DNA of 64,000 bases from Martinezella tropici (GCF_003287875.1 NZ_QMKK01000056.1:62001-126000); one strand, 5' to 3'. Positions 44,750 through 54,131 are shown, numbered from the stretch's first letter. Notes: a model not told the origin generated them from the letters alone. Program-made: numbers and translations.

Positions 44750-45364
44750 ATGACCGACGCAACACCCCTTGTTACCATCGTTGACGACGACGAAGGGATG
44801 CGGGAAAGCGTCGGCGAAATCCTCAGGTCCGTTGGGATCGCTTCGGTCGGGTTTGGCTCTACCGCCGAACTTTTGGCCGCGGCCGTGCCCGATCGCCCCG
44901 GATGCTTGGTTCTCGATGTGCGGCTGCCCGGGCTCAGCGGTCTGGAGTTACAGACCAAACTCGCGGCAGCCGGTAATCGGAAGCCGATCATTTTCATGAC
45001 CGGGTATGGGGACGTCCCGATGACTGTCCGAGCGATGAAAGCGGGAGCGCTTGATTTTCTGCAGAAGCCATTCCGGGATCAGGATATCATTGATGCCGTG
45101 ACTGTTGCGATCGAGAAAGACCGCGAGCAACGTTCGCAATGGACCGCAACGGTGGAAATAGCCGAGCTTGCCGCCACACTCACGCCGCGCGAGACTCAGG
45201 TCATGAATGCCGTTGTGCGAGGTCTACTAAACAAACAAATCGCCCATGAGCTGCAACTGAGCGAAATCACCGTCAAAATCCACCGCGGCAACGTCATGCG
45301 CAAGATGAAGTCGGGCTCGGTCGCAGACCTGGTCCGTAAGGCGGAGCTGCTGAGAGCCGGCTGA
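44750..45364 (+). CDS. FixJ/NodW-type response regulator
   Basis: 204 residues. The receiver domain has phospho-acceptor Asp56 (GCLVLDVRLPG), Thr in FMTGYGD and Lys106 in FLQKPF. A LuxR-type HTH ends the protein (LTPRETQVMNAVVRGLLNKQIAHELQLSEITVKIHRGNVMRKM). It is transcribed away from the transporter-kinase fusion 196 bases away, so it is the most likely output of that kinase. Confidence 0.93.
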   Translation: MTDATPLVTIVDDDEGMRESVGEILRSVGIASVGFGSTAELLAAAVPDRPGCLVLDVRLPGLSGLELQTKLAAAGNRKPIIFMTGYGDVPMTVRAMKAGALDFLQKPFRDQDIIDAVTVAIEKDREQRSQWTATVEIAELAATLTPRETQVMNAVVRGLLNKQIAHELQLSEITVKIHRGNVMRKMKSGSVADLVRKAELLRAG

Positions 45365-45491
45365 CGCAACCAAATCTCACCAGAGACATTCGTACCTTTA
45401 GCCTGCTGGTCGGGCCTGTTTATGATCGTTTCGGCATATGGCCATACGATCGTATAACTATCGCGAGGCCACCGACGGGCTATTTACAGCT

Positions 45492-45887
45492 ATGACTGAA
45501 CGTGTTGCGGAAAGGACGGCGCCGGTGTACCTCGGCAAAAAAACCATTGCTATCGTTGATGACGACGAGGCGCTGCTTGAGGCCACGTCCGGGTTCCTCG
45601 AGGCAATGGGTTACGATGTCCTTGCCTTTGGATCTGGAGAGGCGTTTTTGGAATCTCCCGACATGGAGCGCGTTGATGTCCTCTTAACCGACATCAATAT
45701 GCCTGGCATGAGTGGTCTTGATCTGCAAAATGTTGTTCGCGCCCAGCATCCCCGAATTCCGGTCGTCATGATGACAGCATTACGGGACGACATGTTGCGG
45801 CAACGCGCTATAACGAGCGGAGCCAGGGAGCTCCTTCAAAAACCAATACTCGCCGATGATCTCATTCGCTGCCTTGAGGGCGCCTGA
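45492..45887 (+). CDS. Stand-alone receiver domain protein
   Basis: 131 residues from ATG 45492; an upstream in-frame ATG at 45438 is possible. It consists only of a CheY-like receiver (IAIVDDDEALLEATSGFLEAMG, Asp67 in LLTDINMPGMSG, Lys in LLQKPI) with no output domain. It probably acts as a phosphate sink or relay for the neighbouring kinase. It follows the FixJ-type gene by 127 bases. Confidence 0.88.
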   Translation: MTERVAERTAPVYLGKKTIAIVDDDEALLEATSGFLEAMGYDVLAFGSGEAFLESPDMERVDVLLTDINMPGMSGLDLQNVVRAQHPRIPVVMMTALRDDMLRQRAITSGARELLQKPILADDLIRCLEGA

Positions 45888-45957
45888 GAGGCAGCGCGCC
45901 CCTAGCTCCAGTCCTTGGGTCGAGAACAAGTACCTGTAGACCACGCCCATCTATAAC

Positions 45958-45996
45958 AAAAAACCTGTAAGCGCCGGCATAGGCGATTACAGGTTT
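45958..45996 (-). terminator. Strong hairpin terminator between convergent genes
   Basis: AAACCTGTAA (45961-45970) pairs with TTACAGGTTT (45987-45996), with an inner CGCC/GGCG pairing. On the minus strand the stem is followed by six T, a good intrinsic terminator for the AraC-type gene. On the plus strand it can also end the receiver-gene transcript, but with a weaker T tract. Confidence 0.8.
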
Positions 45997-46064
45997 GTCG
46001 GTCGTTCAGCCGTGAGACCAAGCGTCGCCGCGGACACGCCGGCAGCGACGGCTGTCGATATGTT

Positions 46065-46565
46065 TCAGTGAAGGGTGTGGTTCGCTTCCGCCCGCTGAGG
46101 CTTTCGCCATGCGTTTGGCGTCGTCCCGAAGGTGCGGCGAAAAACCTTGCAAAGATGAGCTTGATCCGACATTCCGCAATCCAGGGCAATCTGGCTGAGG
46201 GAAGCGTCTGTCTGCGCCATTAATTGCTTAGCGAAAGCCATCCGGCGACCGAGAACATAGTCGTAAGGCGACTGGCCGGCCGTTGCCCGAAAAGCACGAG
46301 AAAAGTGACTGCAGCTCAAGCGGGCAAGACCCGCGAGTTCCTCGATCCGGATCGTTTCAGAAAGATTCTCTTCGATGAACTTCAACACCTTCTTGTACTG
46401 CCACGGGGCGAGCCCGCCACGAACAACTTCGGTGCTCGCATCTGGGAAGAAGGCGGGCATCTTGGCGATGTCGGCATCCACAGCCGATGGGTGAACACCG
46501 GTGGCGATGCCGGGGCGCACGGCGTCGGCATTGATTGTCCAAGATATGTTTGCGGCAGCGATCAT
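46065..46565 (-). CDS. AraC-family transcriptional regulator
   Basis: 166 residues from ATG 46565, selected because AAGGAG lies 9 bases upstream; an upstream extension in the same frame is not protein-like. The C-terminal two-HTH domain is clear (KVLKFIEENLSETIRIEELAGLARLSCSHFSRAFRATAGQSPYDYVLGRRMAFAKQLM and LSQIALDCGMSDQAHLCKVFRRTFGTTPNAWRK). The N-terminal sensing part is very short. Targets are unknown; an SDR-cupin operon starts 445 bases away in the opposite direction. Confidence 0.88.
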   Translation of the reverse strand: MIAAANISWTINADAVRPGIATGVHPSAVDADIAKMPAFFPDASTEVVRGGLAPWQYKKVLKFIEENLSETIRIEELAGLARLSCSHFSRAFRATAGQSPYDYVLGRRMAFAKQLMAQTDASLSQIALDCGMSDQAHLCKVFRRTFGTTPNAWRKPQRAEANHTLH

Positions 46566-47009
46566 CTCGTTAACTCCTTGGTTAAGCTCAATGATCTCAC
46601 CTTGCCGAATGCACCTTGATTTGGCGATTGAACTCAGGTTGGCGCGACCCCAAACCTTTGGATGGGGTGCCGCTGCCAAGGATGTTAGTCACTATTTTCG
46701 ATAGGTTGAATCAGCCCAATCGAACCGGGAGACCGCGAATTCTGAGGCAATGCAATATCTCCTTGGGCTGACAGGAATATCTCCGAGCGATGCAACTTTG
46801 ACGACGACAACAATATGGCTCACGGGCGCCCGGATGATGCGGGTGTGCCTAAAAGTGGGAACCCTGCTTGACGATCAATTCGATGATTGTGCTCGCCAAG
46901 GCGGTCCATCTGCGCCTTACGAGCAATGAATGTATCGTCAAATATCAAGAACTGCGTCCGCTCTAGCTTTCCGGTGACATTTCTTATCGCCCCTGAAAGG
47001 AGTTTAAAC
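46566..47009. other. Intergenic stretch between AraC regulator and SDR-cupin operon
   Basis: No convincing gene is present. A minus-strand frame around 46820-46960 reads FLIFDDTFIARKAQMDRLGEHNHRID, which looks protein-like but is not assignable and has no good start. The stretch probably holds divergent promoters. Confidence 0.4.
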
Positions 47010-47819
47010 ATGAGCACTGAAAGCACGACCGCCATCATCACTGGCGCATCTTCTGGTATCGGCGCGACCTATGCGGAGCGGCTGGCGAGGCGTGGATACG
47101 ACGTCATCCTAGTCGCGCGAAACAAGCAAAAGCTGGAGGCCGTCGCCGAGCGTATCCGCAAGTCTCACGATGTAAGGGTAACTGTTTTGACCGCCGATCT
47201 TACCAAGGACGCTGATCTCGCTGCGCTCGAGGCGCGCTTCTCAGGCGACGAGAGCATTTCTGTTCTTGTCAACAATGCCGGTTTCGGTGGTGCCGGCACG
47301 CTTCTAGAAAGCGACATCGGCAAAATGGCCGAAATGATTGCCACCAACGTCACAGCCCCAACGCGGCTGACTTATGCGGTCGTGCCTGGCATGGTCAAGC
47401 GAGGTGGCGGCACGATCATCAATATCGCGTCCATCGTGGCGATCGCTCCGGAGCTACTCAACGGCGTCTATGGCGGCACCAAGGCATATATGCTGGCCTT
47501 CACCCAGTCGCTGCAGCATGAGCTTTCCTCCAAGGGCATCCATGCTCAGGCGGTATTGCCGGGCGCCACATCGACCGAATTTTGGGATATTGCGGGCGTC
47601 GGCGTCAGCAACCTTCCGAGCGAGTGGCTGATGAGCACTGCGGATCTGGTTGATTCCGCCCTTCTCGGCCTCGACCGCCAGGAAAAGGTGACAATTCCTT
47701 CGCTCCAGGACGGTGCGGAATGGGAGGCATATGAGGCCGCGCGTCAGGTTATGTTGCCGCACCTTTCAAACGTTCATCCGGCTCCGCGCTATGCTGGCGC
47801 ATCCGAACTGGCCGCGTAA
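47010..47819 (+). CDS. Short-chain dehydrogenase
   Basis: A 269-residue SDR. TAIITGASSGIGATYAERLARRG is the NAD(P) motif, SVLVNNAGFGGAG follows, and the catalytic residues are S in NIASIVAIAP and YGGTK. ATG 47010 has AAAGGAG 7 bases upstream. The cupin gene follows after 10 bases and is probably co-translated. Confidence 0.9.
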   Translation: MSTESTTAIITGASSGIGATYAERLARRGYDVILVARNKQKLEAVAERIRKSHDVRVTVLTADLTKDADLAALEARFSGDESISVLVNNAGFGGAGTLLESDIGKMAEMIATNVTAPTRLTYAVVPGMVKRGGGTIINIASIVAIAPELLNGVYGGTKAYMLAFTQSLQHELSSKGIHAQAVLPGATSTEFWDIAGVGVSNLPSEWLMSTADLVDSALLGLDRQEKVTIPSLQDGAEWEAYEAARQVMLPHLSNVHPAPRYAGASELAA

Positions 47820-47829
47820 GGAGTTTGCC

Positions 47830-48264
47830 ATGACCACGACGACAAACGCGCGCTCGGCCCGTTTCGATCTGGCATCGATCATCGCGAAATTCCCGCAGAC
47901 GGCCGATACGCTCCTGATAGACGAGTATCTGACCGACACAGCCGCGGCGAGTTCACGCGTATTCCGTGTCTACAGAGGAACGCCCCCGCATTTTCACCGT
48001 GGCTGTGACGAGTATCTCTACGTGCTCTCCGGCCGGGGGACCTTCTGGATGGAAGATCCTTCAACTGAGGCGGAATTCAAACCGGGAGATTTGCTCTTCT
48101 TCGAAAAGGGCACCGTTCATGCGTTGCCGAAGATCATTGAGGAGCCGGTCGTATTTCTGTCCGTTGACACACCACGCCGCGAGCCGAATGATATCGTCTT
48201 CGTCAACAGCGAGGACGGCACGCCTGAGACTTTTATCGCGCAACGGGAGCGTTCGGGGGGCTGA
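47830..48264 (+). CDS. Cupin-domain protein
   Basis: A 144-residue single-domain cupin. The metal-binding motif 1 is RGTPPHFHRGCDEYLYVLSGRG and motif 2 is FKPGDLLFFEKGTVHALP, giving three histidines and a glutamate-like position. Such proteins are dioxygenases, isomerases or sugar-binding units; the reaction here is not deducible. It sits 10 bases after the SDR with AAGGAG upstream, so the pair probably acts on the same compound. Confidence 0.85.
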   Translation: MTTTTNARSARFDLASIIAKFPQTADTLLIDEYLTDTAAASSRVFRVYRGTPPHFHRGCDEYLYVLSGRGTFWMEDPSTEAEFKPGDLLFFEKGTVHALPKIIEEPVVFLSVDTPRREPNDIVFVNSEDGTPETFIAQRERSGG

Positions 48265-48303
48265 CCATGCAACCCGTTCGCATCTGTCTCGGTTGACGCT
48301 GGC

Positions 48304-49248
48304 TCAAAAGATGCCTGAAGGCCCGCCTCGCTCGCTGGGCGGGTCAAAATCCGTCGACCTGACGTCAACCCCCCAACCGTGAACCGTGATGACAGCGTCG
48401 GCAAACTGCTGTGGTGCCTCCCAAGGTAAATTGTGCCCACACTCAACGACCCGGTGCTCGTGACGAGCTGTGAACATGGGGGCATGATCCGCCGTTCCGC
48501 GGGGTTTCAACGGGTCTTGCGTCCCGTCAATGGTGATCGAAGGAACGGTGATGGGTGGTTTGCTGGCTAGTCGTGTTTCCAGGTCAACAAGCGCTGGGTC
48601 ACCCGGTTCAGTTCCGAAATCGAAACGGTAGGAGTGGATGACCACATCAACGAAATCAGGGTTGTCGAACGAAGCTGCGGTCCTTTCGAACGTTTCGTCG
48701 TCGAAAGCCCATGTCGGCGACCACTGCTTCCAGAGTATCTTGCACAAATCGCGGCGGTGGAGAGACAGGCATTCCCTACCGCGCTCATGCTGGAATAGGT
48801 GCTGATACCAGACTGCCTGTTCGAGGCTGGGCTGATAGGCATGGCCAAGACGCTTTACATCGATGATATCGTAGCCAGCATAGGACACCAGTCCAGCCAC
48901 TCTAGCCGGCCACAACGCTGATGCGACACAAGAGGCAAGACCGCCCCAGTCGTAACCCGCCAAGACCGCCTTTTCGATGCCAAGAGCATCCAGCAGGTCG
49001 ATGACATCCTTTCCAAGTGCGGCTTGTTGACCACTGCGCATTGATGAGCGCGATAGGAAGCGCGTTGGACCAAAGCCGCGCAGGTAAGGGACGATCACTC
49101 GCGCTCCTGCGTCTGCCAGGCGAGGAGCAACCTCGTCATAAGCGTGAATGTCATATGGAAATCCATGGCTCAGCACCACAGGCCAGCCTTCCGGAGAACC
49201 ATGTTCGAAATACGCGATTTCCAGCGTGCCGGTTTCGACTGTTAGCAT
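48304..49248 (-). CDS. Alpha/beta hydrolase, epoxide-hydrolase-like
   Basis: 314 residues from ATG 49248 with AGAGGAT upstream. The oxyanion motif HGFPYD and the nucleophile elbow GYDWGG, with Asp100 as nucleophile, are typical of epoxide hydrolases and haloalkane dehalogenases. The base histidine is in VECGHNLPWEAP near the C-terminus. It is convergent with the SDR-cupin operon (about 40 bases apart). Confidence 0.87.
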   Translation of the reverse strand: MLTVETGTLEIAYFEHGSPEGWPVVLSHGFPYDIHAYDEVAPRLADAGARVIVPYLRGFGPTRFLSRSSMRSGQQAALGKDVIDLLDALGIEKAVLAGYDWGGLASCVASALWPARVAGLVSYAGYDIIDVKRLGHAYQPSLEQAVWYQHLFQHERGRECLSLHRRDLCKILWKQWSPTWAFDDETFERTAASFDNPDFVDVVIHSYRFDFGTEPGDPALVDLETRLASKPPITVPSITIDGTQDPLKPRGTADHAPMFTARHEHRVVECGHNLPWEAPQQFADAVITVHGWGVDVRSTDFDPPSERGGPSGIF

Positions 49249-49357
49249 GAAGATCCTCTTTCTCGAATTTGTCGGAGGCAATCTCTGATCGAGCGCCCGT
49301 TGGGGCTATCGCGCAAATTCCGTCGAGCAAGCTCCCGGAAGGCGGGTGCGGAGGCCC

Positions 49358-50527
49358 TTATTGAAGTTGTTGTTCGGCTATGGTGGCGAAATAAGAGGCC
49401 CCCAATGGCAGCGCCTCGTCATTGAAATCATACCACGCGCTGTGGAGGATGCGGCCATCATGATCCGGTCCATTTCCAATCCATCCATAGCATCCGGGTC
49501 GATCTTCAAGCATGAAGGCGAAGTCCTCGACGATCATCGTCTGCGACGGGTTTGTTTCTACTTTGGCGAATACCGATAGCCCTGCGGCCTTGGCTGACCG
49601 GGCCGCAGCTTCGGAATTGACCAGCGTTGGATATTGCTGGGTATAGGACACCTCGCACTCGGCGCCTGTCGATGATGCAATACCTTCCACGATGCGGTGG
49701 ATTGCTGGCTCGGCTGCCGCACGTGCTTGGGGGGAGAAGGCCCTTACCGTGCCTCGAATGGTAACTGTATTGGGCAAAACATTGTAGGCATCTCCACCAT
49801 GAATCTGCGTGGCGCTCACAACAAGGGCGTCAAGGGGGTCGATGTTTCGAGCAGTAACCTGCTGAAGCGCTACAAGGACGTGCCCCGCTGTTAGAACGAC
49901 ATCGACTCCCTTGTGAGGTTGCGCTGCGTGCATTCCCTTTGACGACAGCACAATTTCGAAACTGTCGCCCGATGCCATCATGGGGCCCGCCTTTACTGCA
50001 AAGCATCCGACATCCATGCCCGGCCAGTTGTGCAACCCATATAGCTCGTCGCATGGAAAGCGTTCGAACAGCCCTTCACGGATCATCCGCGCCGCGCCGC
50101 CATCTGCCCCTCCCATTTCCTCAGCCGGTTGAAAGATGAAAACCACACGGCCGGAAAAATTCCGGGTCTCTGCAAGATAGCGGGCCGCACCCAGAAGCAT
50201 CGCTGTATGCCCATCGTGGCCGCATGCGTGCATGACGCCTTTGTTCACCGAACGGTGGGCAAAATCGTTACGTTCCTCTATCGCGAGGGCATCCATGTCG
50301 GCGCGCAAGCCGATGGAGCGTTCGCCACCCCGGTCTCCGTAGAGGACGCCGACGACGCCAGTTCCGCCAACGCGTTCCGTGACGTCGATCCCAAAGGAGC
50401 GGAGCTTGTGAGCCACGAAGCTTGCTGTTTGAAATTCCTGGTAAGACAGTTCCGGGTTAGCATGAAGATGGCGCCGCCACGTCACCATCTCGTCATGAAT
50501 GTCGGCGATCCTGTTGATGATGGGCAC
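49358..50527 (-). CDS. M20-family amidohydrolase (hippurate/IAA-amino-acid hydrolase-like)
   Basis: A 389-residue metal-dependent amidase. Metal-binding motifs are visible at HACGHDGHTAMLLGAARYL, QPAEEMGGADGGA and YGLHNWP. The dimerisation domain lies about 180-300 (GMHAAQPHKGVD). Members cleave N-acyl amino acids such as hippurate or indole-acetyl amino acids. The GntR regulator gene ends only 2 bases upstream of this gene on the same strand, so they form an operon and the regulator probably senses its substrate. Confidence 0.92.
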   Translation of the reverse strand: MPIINRIADIHDEMVTWRRHLHANPELSYQEFQTASFVAHKLRSFGIDVTERVGGTGVVGVLYGDRGGERSIGLRADMDALAIEERNDFAHRSVNKGVMHACGHDGHTAMLLGAARYLAETRNFSGRVVFIFQPAEEMGGADGGAARMIREGLFERFPCDELYGLHNWPGMDVGCFAVKAGPMMASGDSFEIVLSSKGMHAAQPHKGVDVVLTAGHVLVALQQVTARNIDPLDALVVSATQIHGGDAYNVLPNTVTIRGTVRAFSPQARAAAEPAIHRIVEGIASSTGAECEVSYTQQYPTLVNSEAAARSAKAAGLSVFAKVETNPSQTMIVEDFAFMLEDRPGCYGWIGNGPDHDGRILHSAWYDFNDEALPLGASYFATIAEQQLQ

Positions 50528-50529
50528 GA

Positions 50530-51168
50530 TCAGTACTCCAAATTTTGAATGTCGTGATACGCAAGCTGGAGATGTTTCGTCAGATGAAGAATGGCACCGT
50601 CCATATCCCCGTTGCGACAGGCCTCAAGCAGCTCACGATGTTCGGCAGCCGATTTCTCCGATCGGATAACGATGGATTTTGCAATCGCCTCCGCGAACGC
50701 GGACGCTCTGTTGAGCTGCTCGATGGTCCTCATGAGCGTTGGCCGGTCCGAGGGCCGGTAGAGCGCATGATGGAATTCCCAGTTCCGCTGCGAGAGCCTG
50801 TGAGGGTCTCTTTCTGTATCAGCGGCATCGAGCGCCATTTCTGCCCTGGCAAAATCTAGCTTGGTGTGGTGCGCGACGGCAGATTTGAGCGCCAGCGGTT
50901 CCAGCAACAGGCGCATATCAAACAGATCGCGCACCATGTTCGGATCGGGTCGGGCGACACGCGCTCCCTTGAAGCCAACCGTCTCGACCAATCCCTCCTC
51001 GGCGAGAGACTGAAGCGCATGCCGAAGGGGTGTGCGGCTGACTTTCAGGCGCTCCGATAGCGCCTCCTGTCTTAAGGGCTGACCAGGGCGGTACGTCCCG
51101 TCAAGAATGAGGGTTCTGATCTGTTCAGCGGCGACGTGCACTTGAGTCTTTTCTGTATACGTTTCCAT
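50530..51168 (-). CDS. GntR-family (FCD) transcriptional regulator
   Basis: 212 residues from ATG 51168 (METYTEKT). The winged HTH (AAEQIRTLILDGTYRPGQPLRQEALSERLKVSRTPLRHALQSLAEEGLVE) is followed by the all-helical FCD effector domain (DLFDMRLLLEPLALKSAVAHHT, NWEFHHALYRPSDRPTLMRTIEQLNRASAF). It lies immediately upstream of the M20 amidohydrolase. An alternative start is four codons earlier. Confidence 0.92.
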   Translation of the reverse strand: METYTEKTQVHVAAEQIRTLILDGTYRPGQPLRQEALSERLKVSRTPLRHALQSLAEEGLVETVGFKGARVARPDPNMVRDLFDMRLLLEPLALKSAVAHHTKLDFARAEMALDAADTERDPHRLSQRNWEFHHALYRPSDRPTLMRTIEQLNRASAFAEAIAKSIVIRSEKSAAEHRELLEACRNGDMDGAILHLTKHLQLAYHDIQNLEY

Positions 51169-51491
51169 AATTGTATCCAATTATGCAAACGCCGCGCTGT
51201 CAAGTGGTGGCGCATTTGTGTAGTCGAAAGAGATACTTGATCGTTCTTCTTGCTGCAGGGTGGTTTAGGCGCTGGTCGATGGGACGACCCGGTCGGCTTA
51301 CCGGCCTTATCACTGCGGACGGAAACCTGAGTGAGTCCGAAGCAGGTGCTTTCCCTCAGAATCTTGACGTCCAGTCCGCAGATAAATGTACTGAAATCTG
51401 CTTGCCGCGACGATCCTCCCACCGTAGGACCCCGGCCAGTCAAGGCAGGACAAAGTCAAACCCAGCTAGATTTCCGTGAAATGGCTCCGCC
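51169..51491. other. Intergenic stretch, no gene seen
   Basis: It contains the promoter side of the GntR operon, including GTATAC and the phrase TTGTATCCAATTATGCAA near 51171-51188, which may be GntR sites. No ORF with recognisable content was found. Confidence 0.4.
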
Positions 51492-51514
51492 GCGCGCCTT
51501 TCTAAGAGGCGCGC
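51492..51514 (-). terminator. Stem-loop after the lactonase gene
   Basis: GCGCGCCTTT pairs with AGAGGCGCGC around a 3-base loop, 22 bases past the lactonase stop. A T run is missing, so it is probably a weak terminator or RNA end-stabiliser. Confidence 0.55.
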
Positions 51515-51535
51515 AACGGACAAGTCAGCGCTCTA

Positions 51536-52423
51536 TCACGCGGCCTCGATTTCGTCGGCGAGCTGCGGGCGCGCCAGAAGGTCGTAGTTGGCAGCCGTTG
51601 TGGCGTCAGCCTTAGGGTTATCGATTGCGCCGTCGAAGCGACCAACAACCTTGCCGCCACTGATAAGAGCCGGGGAGTCATGGCTAATAAAAAGGAAGCG
51701 AGTGCCGGACAGCGCACGCTTGATTGCCTTCTTCTCCTGCAACGTGGACATAGCGTGGTTGCCCGTGATTGTCGGCTCGTGCGCTGCCTGATCTAGGATT
51801 GGGGTGATCAACTGGTCTCCCAGATGGTAGGCGATGTCACCTGCGATGTTCGCCAGACCCTCGTCAGTCTCGACGAGAATTGAGATGGAACCCGGCGTAT
51901 GCCCACCCGACAGGCGTACCGCGACGCCCGGAATGATTTCCTCTTCGAAGGTGCCATCGACGTCAAACAGACGAAGCGCGCCGCGGGTATGCAGCCTGTC
52001 GATAAGATGCTTCGTCTCGATCGCCGTGTACATACCAGGACCCATCAGACCAGAAGCGGCGAACTCGAGTTCCCGCCGCGACATCATAACGGTCGTTGAC
52101 ATCGGGAAGAGGTAGTCCTGACCCGAATGATCGATATGCACGTGCGTATGGATCACGTGACGAATGTCCTTCATATTCAAACCATGTTGGGCGAGATGAT
52201 GTTCGATGGTCATCTGCTTGGTTCTTTCGTGAATCATGCCGAAGGCCGCATACTGCTCTGAGTTCCTCGATCCGGTATCGACGAGAAGTGGCTCCTCACC
52301 GCCGGTGATCAAAAACCCTAAGGTGGGAATCGTCGTTAGAACTCCGGGGTTTCGAAACAGCACGAGACCGCTCGAGTCCATGGTGATGTTGCCGTAGTTG
52401 ATTGGATGAATCTTGAGGGGCAT
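51536..52423 (-). CDS. Metallo-beta-lactamase-fold lactonase (AttM/BlcC/AiiA-like)
   Basis: 295 residues from ATG 52423, preceded by AAGGAG at 7 bases. HTHVHIDHSG with His94, His96, Asp98 and His99 is the dinuclear zinc motif of N-acyl-homoserine lactonases and gamma-butyrolactonases. GGHTPGSISILV and AGDIAYHLGDQ supply the later metal ligands. It probably opens a lactone, either a quorum-sensing signal or a catabolite. A TTGAAC-N6-GTTCAA palindrome lies about 30 bases upstream, shared with the MFS and TetR genes, indicating common repression. Confidence 0.87.
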   Translation of the reverse strand: MPLKIHPINYGNITMDSSGLVLFRNPGVLTTIPTLGFLITGGEEPLLVDTGSRNSEQYAAFGMIHERTKQMTIEHHLAQHGLNMKDIRHVIHTHVHIDHSGQDYLFPMSTTVMMSRRELEFAASGLMGPGMYTAIETKHLIDRLHTRGALRLFDVDGTFEEEIIPGVAVRLSGGHTPGSISILVETDEGLANIAGDIAYHLGDQLITPILDQAAHEPTITGNHAMSTLQEKKAIKRALSGTRFLFISHDSPALISGGKVVGRFDGAIDNPKADATTAANYDLLARPQLADEIEAA

Positions 52424-52450
52424 AGCATTCTCCTTCAGTTGCGAGATATT

Positions 52451-52468
52451 TTGAACCAAATGGTTCAA
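52451..52468. promoter_or_regulatory. TetR-type operator, lactonase promoter
   Basis: TTGAACCAAATGGTTCAA is TTGAAC-N6-GTTCAA with perfect arms, 28 bases upstream of the lactonase start. The same architecture occurs before the MFS gene and the TetR gene. Confidence 0.75.
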
Positions 52469-52536
52469 TATGGTCGTACGTTTCACGGAAAGCAGGATGA
52501 GGTTTTCCGATGGGACACGGCCTAAGGCCGTCACAT

Positions 52537-53751
52537 TCAGGCCCGTTGAGAGTTTAAGGACTTGATCTGGACAGCCGGGGTCCGAGGAAGTCTGACGACC
52601 AGGGCGATGACAATCGCGCACAGTCCGACCATGACCGCGGCTCCGATTAGAGCGGCCACCGCCATGCTGAGCTCGGTGGCCACTTTGCCCAGCGCGACTG
52701 CCAGAAGTCCGGTAAACAGATAGGCGAACAGATAAAGGGCCGACATAACGCCACCTCGAACATTTTCCGGGGTCACCGGGTTGATGATGGCGAGACCGCC
52801 GTAGACCATCAAGGCGTAGCCCACGCCGGAAATGGACGTCGCGGGGATGAAGAAGACGAGCGTGTGTTGAGCAATCGCCGCCGAGAGAAACAACATCCCG
52901 ACGATCGACGCCACCGAACCCCAGACCACAGCCTTGATTCCGGTCAGACGGCGAGCAAACAGACCTGCGATACCTAAAGAAATCGCAAAAAGGGCGAGAA
53001 CGGATCCGTTGACGAATATATTCGACGACTGGACGAGTTCCTTGGCGATCTGGGCTCCAAGCGAGGTGATGATGACACCATGGGTATAAGCGGTCATGAC
53101 GGCGAGGGAAGAAGCCATGAAGGCGGTTCGGATTTCCGGCTGGACGCCCGGAATTTTGGGGTGCCAGCGGCCGGTGTTTGCGCGCCGGTTTTCCGGCAGA
53201 TACCAGCTAACCGCAAAAAGTGCGAGCAGTAGAACAAAAAGGACTATGAAAGTGAGGCGACTCGGAAGCGGGGCATACTGCACCAGGAAGCCGCCCACGG
53301 TGAGTGCACAGGAAAAGCCGATAGCCTGAGCAATGATCGTGGTCGAGCTAGCCCTTGTTACTCCACCGGAGCCCGCGAATTCCTGGAGAACCGCAGTAGA
53401 AGGTCCAGCCGAAAGCCCAACGCCGATGCCCATGAAAACGCGGCCGATGAAGAGCGCCGCAACATTCGGTGCGATCACAAAGAGGAACACTCCGATGATG
53501 GACGACCCGAGACCGAGCAGCATCGTGGTCCGTCTTCCAATGAAATCGGACAGGTCGCCAAATAGGATCAGCATCGCGACGACCACTATAGGGTAGATTG
53601 CGAAGATCGCGGTCGTCACCGTAGGCGTGAGATTCCACTCATGAGCGTACAGTGGATAGACCATGGCAGGGGCCGCGCTCGTCCAAAGGGTGTGCGCGAC
53701 AATGCCCGCGGAAACCCAAAAGCTCAAAGGTGTTGAAAGACTTCGCGGCAT
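52537..53751 (-). CDS. MFS transporter
   Basis: 404 residues with 12 hydrophobic segments. The loop motif GDLSDFIGRRTTMLLG and the antiporter-like GIGVGLSAGPSTAVLQEF are clear. ATG 53751 is preferred to GTG 53760 because GGAG lies 8 bases upstream of it. Two TetR-type palindromes are in its promoter region. Together with the lactonase it may export or import the regulator's ligand. Confidence 0.88.
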   Translation of the reverse strand: MPRSLSTPLSFWVSAGIVAHTLWTSAAPAMVYPLYAHEWNLTPTVTTAIFAIYPIVVVAMLILFGDLSDFIGRRTTMLLGLGSSIIGVFLFVIAPNVAALFIGRVFMGIGVGLSAGPSTAVLQEFAGSGGVTRASSTTIIAQAIGFSCALTVGGFLVQYAPLPSRLTFIVLFVLLLALFAVSWYLPENRRANTGRWHPKIPGVQPEIRTAFMASSLAVMTAYTHGVIITSLGAQIAKELVQSSNIFVNGSVLALFAISLGIAGLFARRLTGIKAVVWGSVASIVGMLFLSAAIAQHTLVFFIPATSISGVGYALMVYGGLAIINPVTPENVRGGVMSALYLFAYLFTGLLAVALGKVATELSMAVAALIGAAVMVGLCAIVIALVVRLPRTPAVQIKSLNSQRA

Positions 53752-53781
53752 CTCACGCACTCCTGCCTCTTAACAGCTAAC

Positions 53782-53807
53782 AGTTTTGAACCGAACAGTT
53801 CAAAACT
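53782..53807. promoter_or_regulatory. TetR-type operator, MFS promoter (main site)
   Basis: AGTTTTGAAC-N6-GTTCAAAACT has perfect 10-base arms 31 bases upstream of the MFS start. Its core TGAACCGAACAGTTCAA is repeated exactly before the TetR gene. Confidence 0.8.
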
Positions 53808-53835
53808 AAGCTCCGCTACCTGCTCCGTCAAGGGG

Positions 53836-53857
53836 TTTTGAACCGTTTGGTTCTTTT
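53836..53857. promoter_or_regulatory. TetR-type operator, MFS promoter (imperfect second site)
   Basis: TTGAACCGTTTGGTTCTT follows the same TTGAAC-N6-GTTCAA plan, with the last two positions changed. It lies 28 bases beyond the main site. Confidence 0.6.
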
Positions 53858-54131
53858 TCTTCCACGCTGGGGAGGCTTGGGTTCCGTGCGAGGCAATCTG
53901 GCAGGCTAAGCCAATTGAAGATTGTACAATGGAACCATGGCCTTCAGCTGCCCGCAACGCGTTAAGGGGGAAGCAGGCCCATAGACGGGCGAGAAGGCGA
54001 GACGCACAAAGTCTTTTGAGAAGGCAGGTTGGAAGTGCCGTGGAATGGCGGCACAAGGATCGAGGGCCCGCCAATCAGGCCCGTGCGGGCGCGGTCCGTG
54101 GAGCGGCGATTCTCGCAAGAAATCCGCGCTG

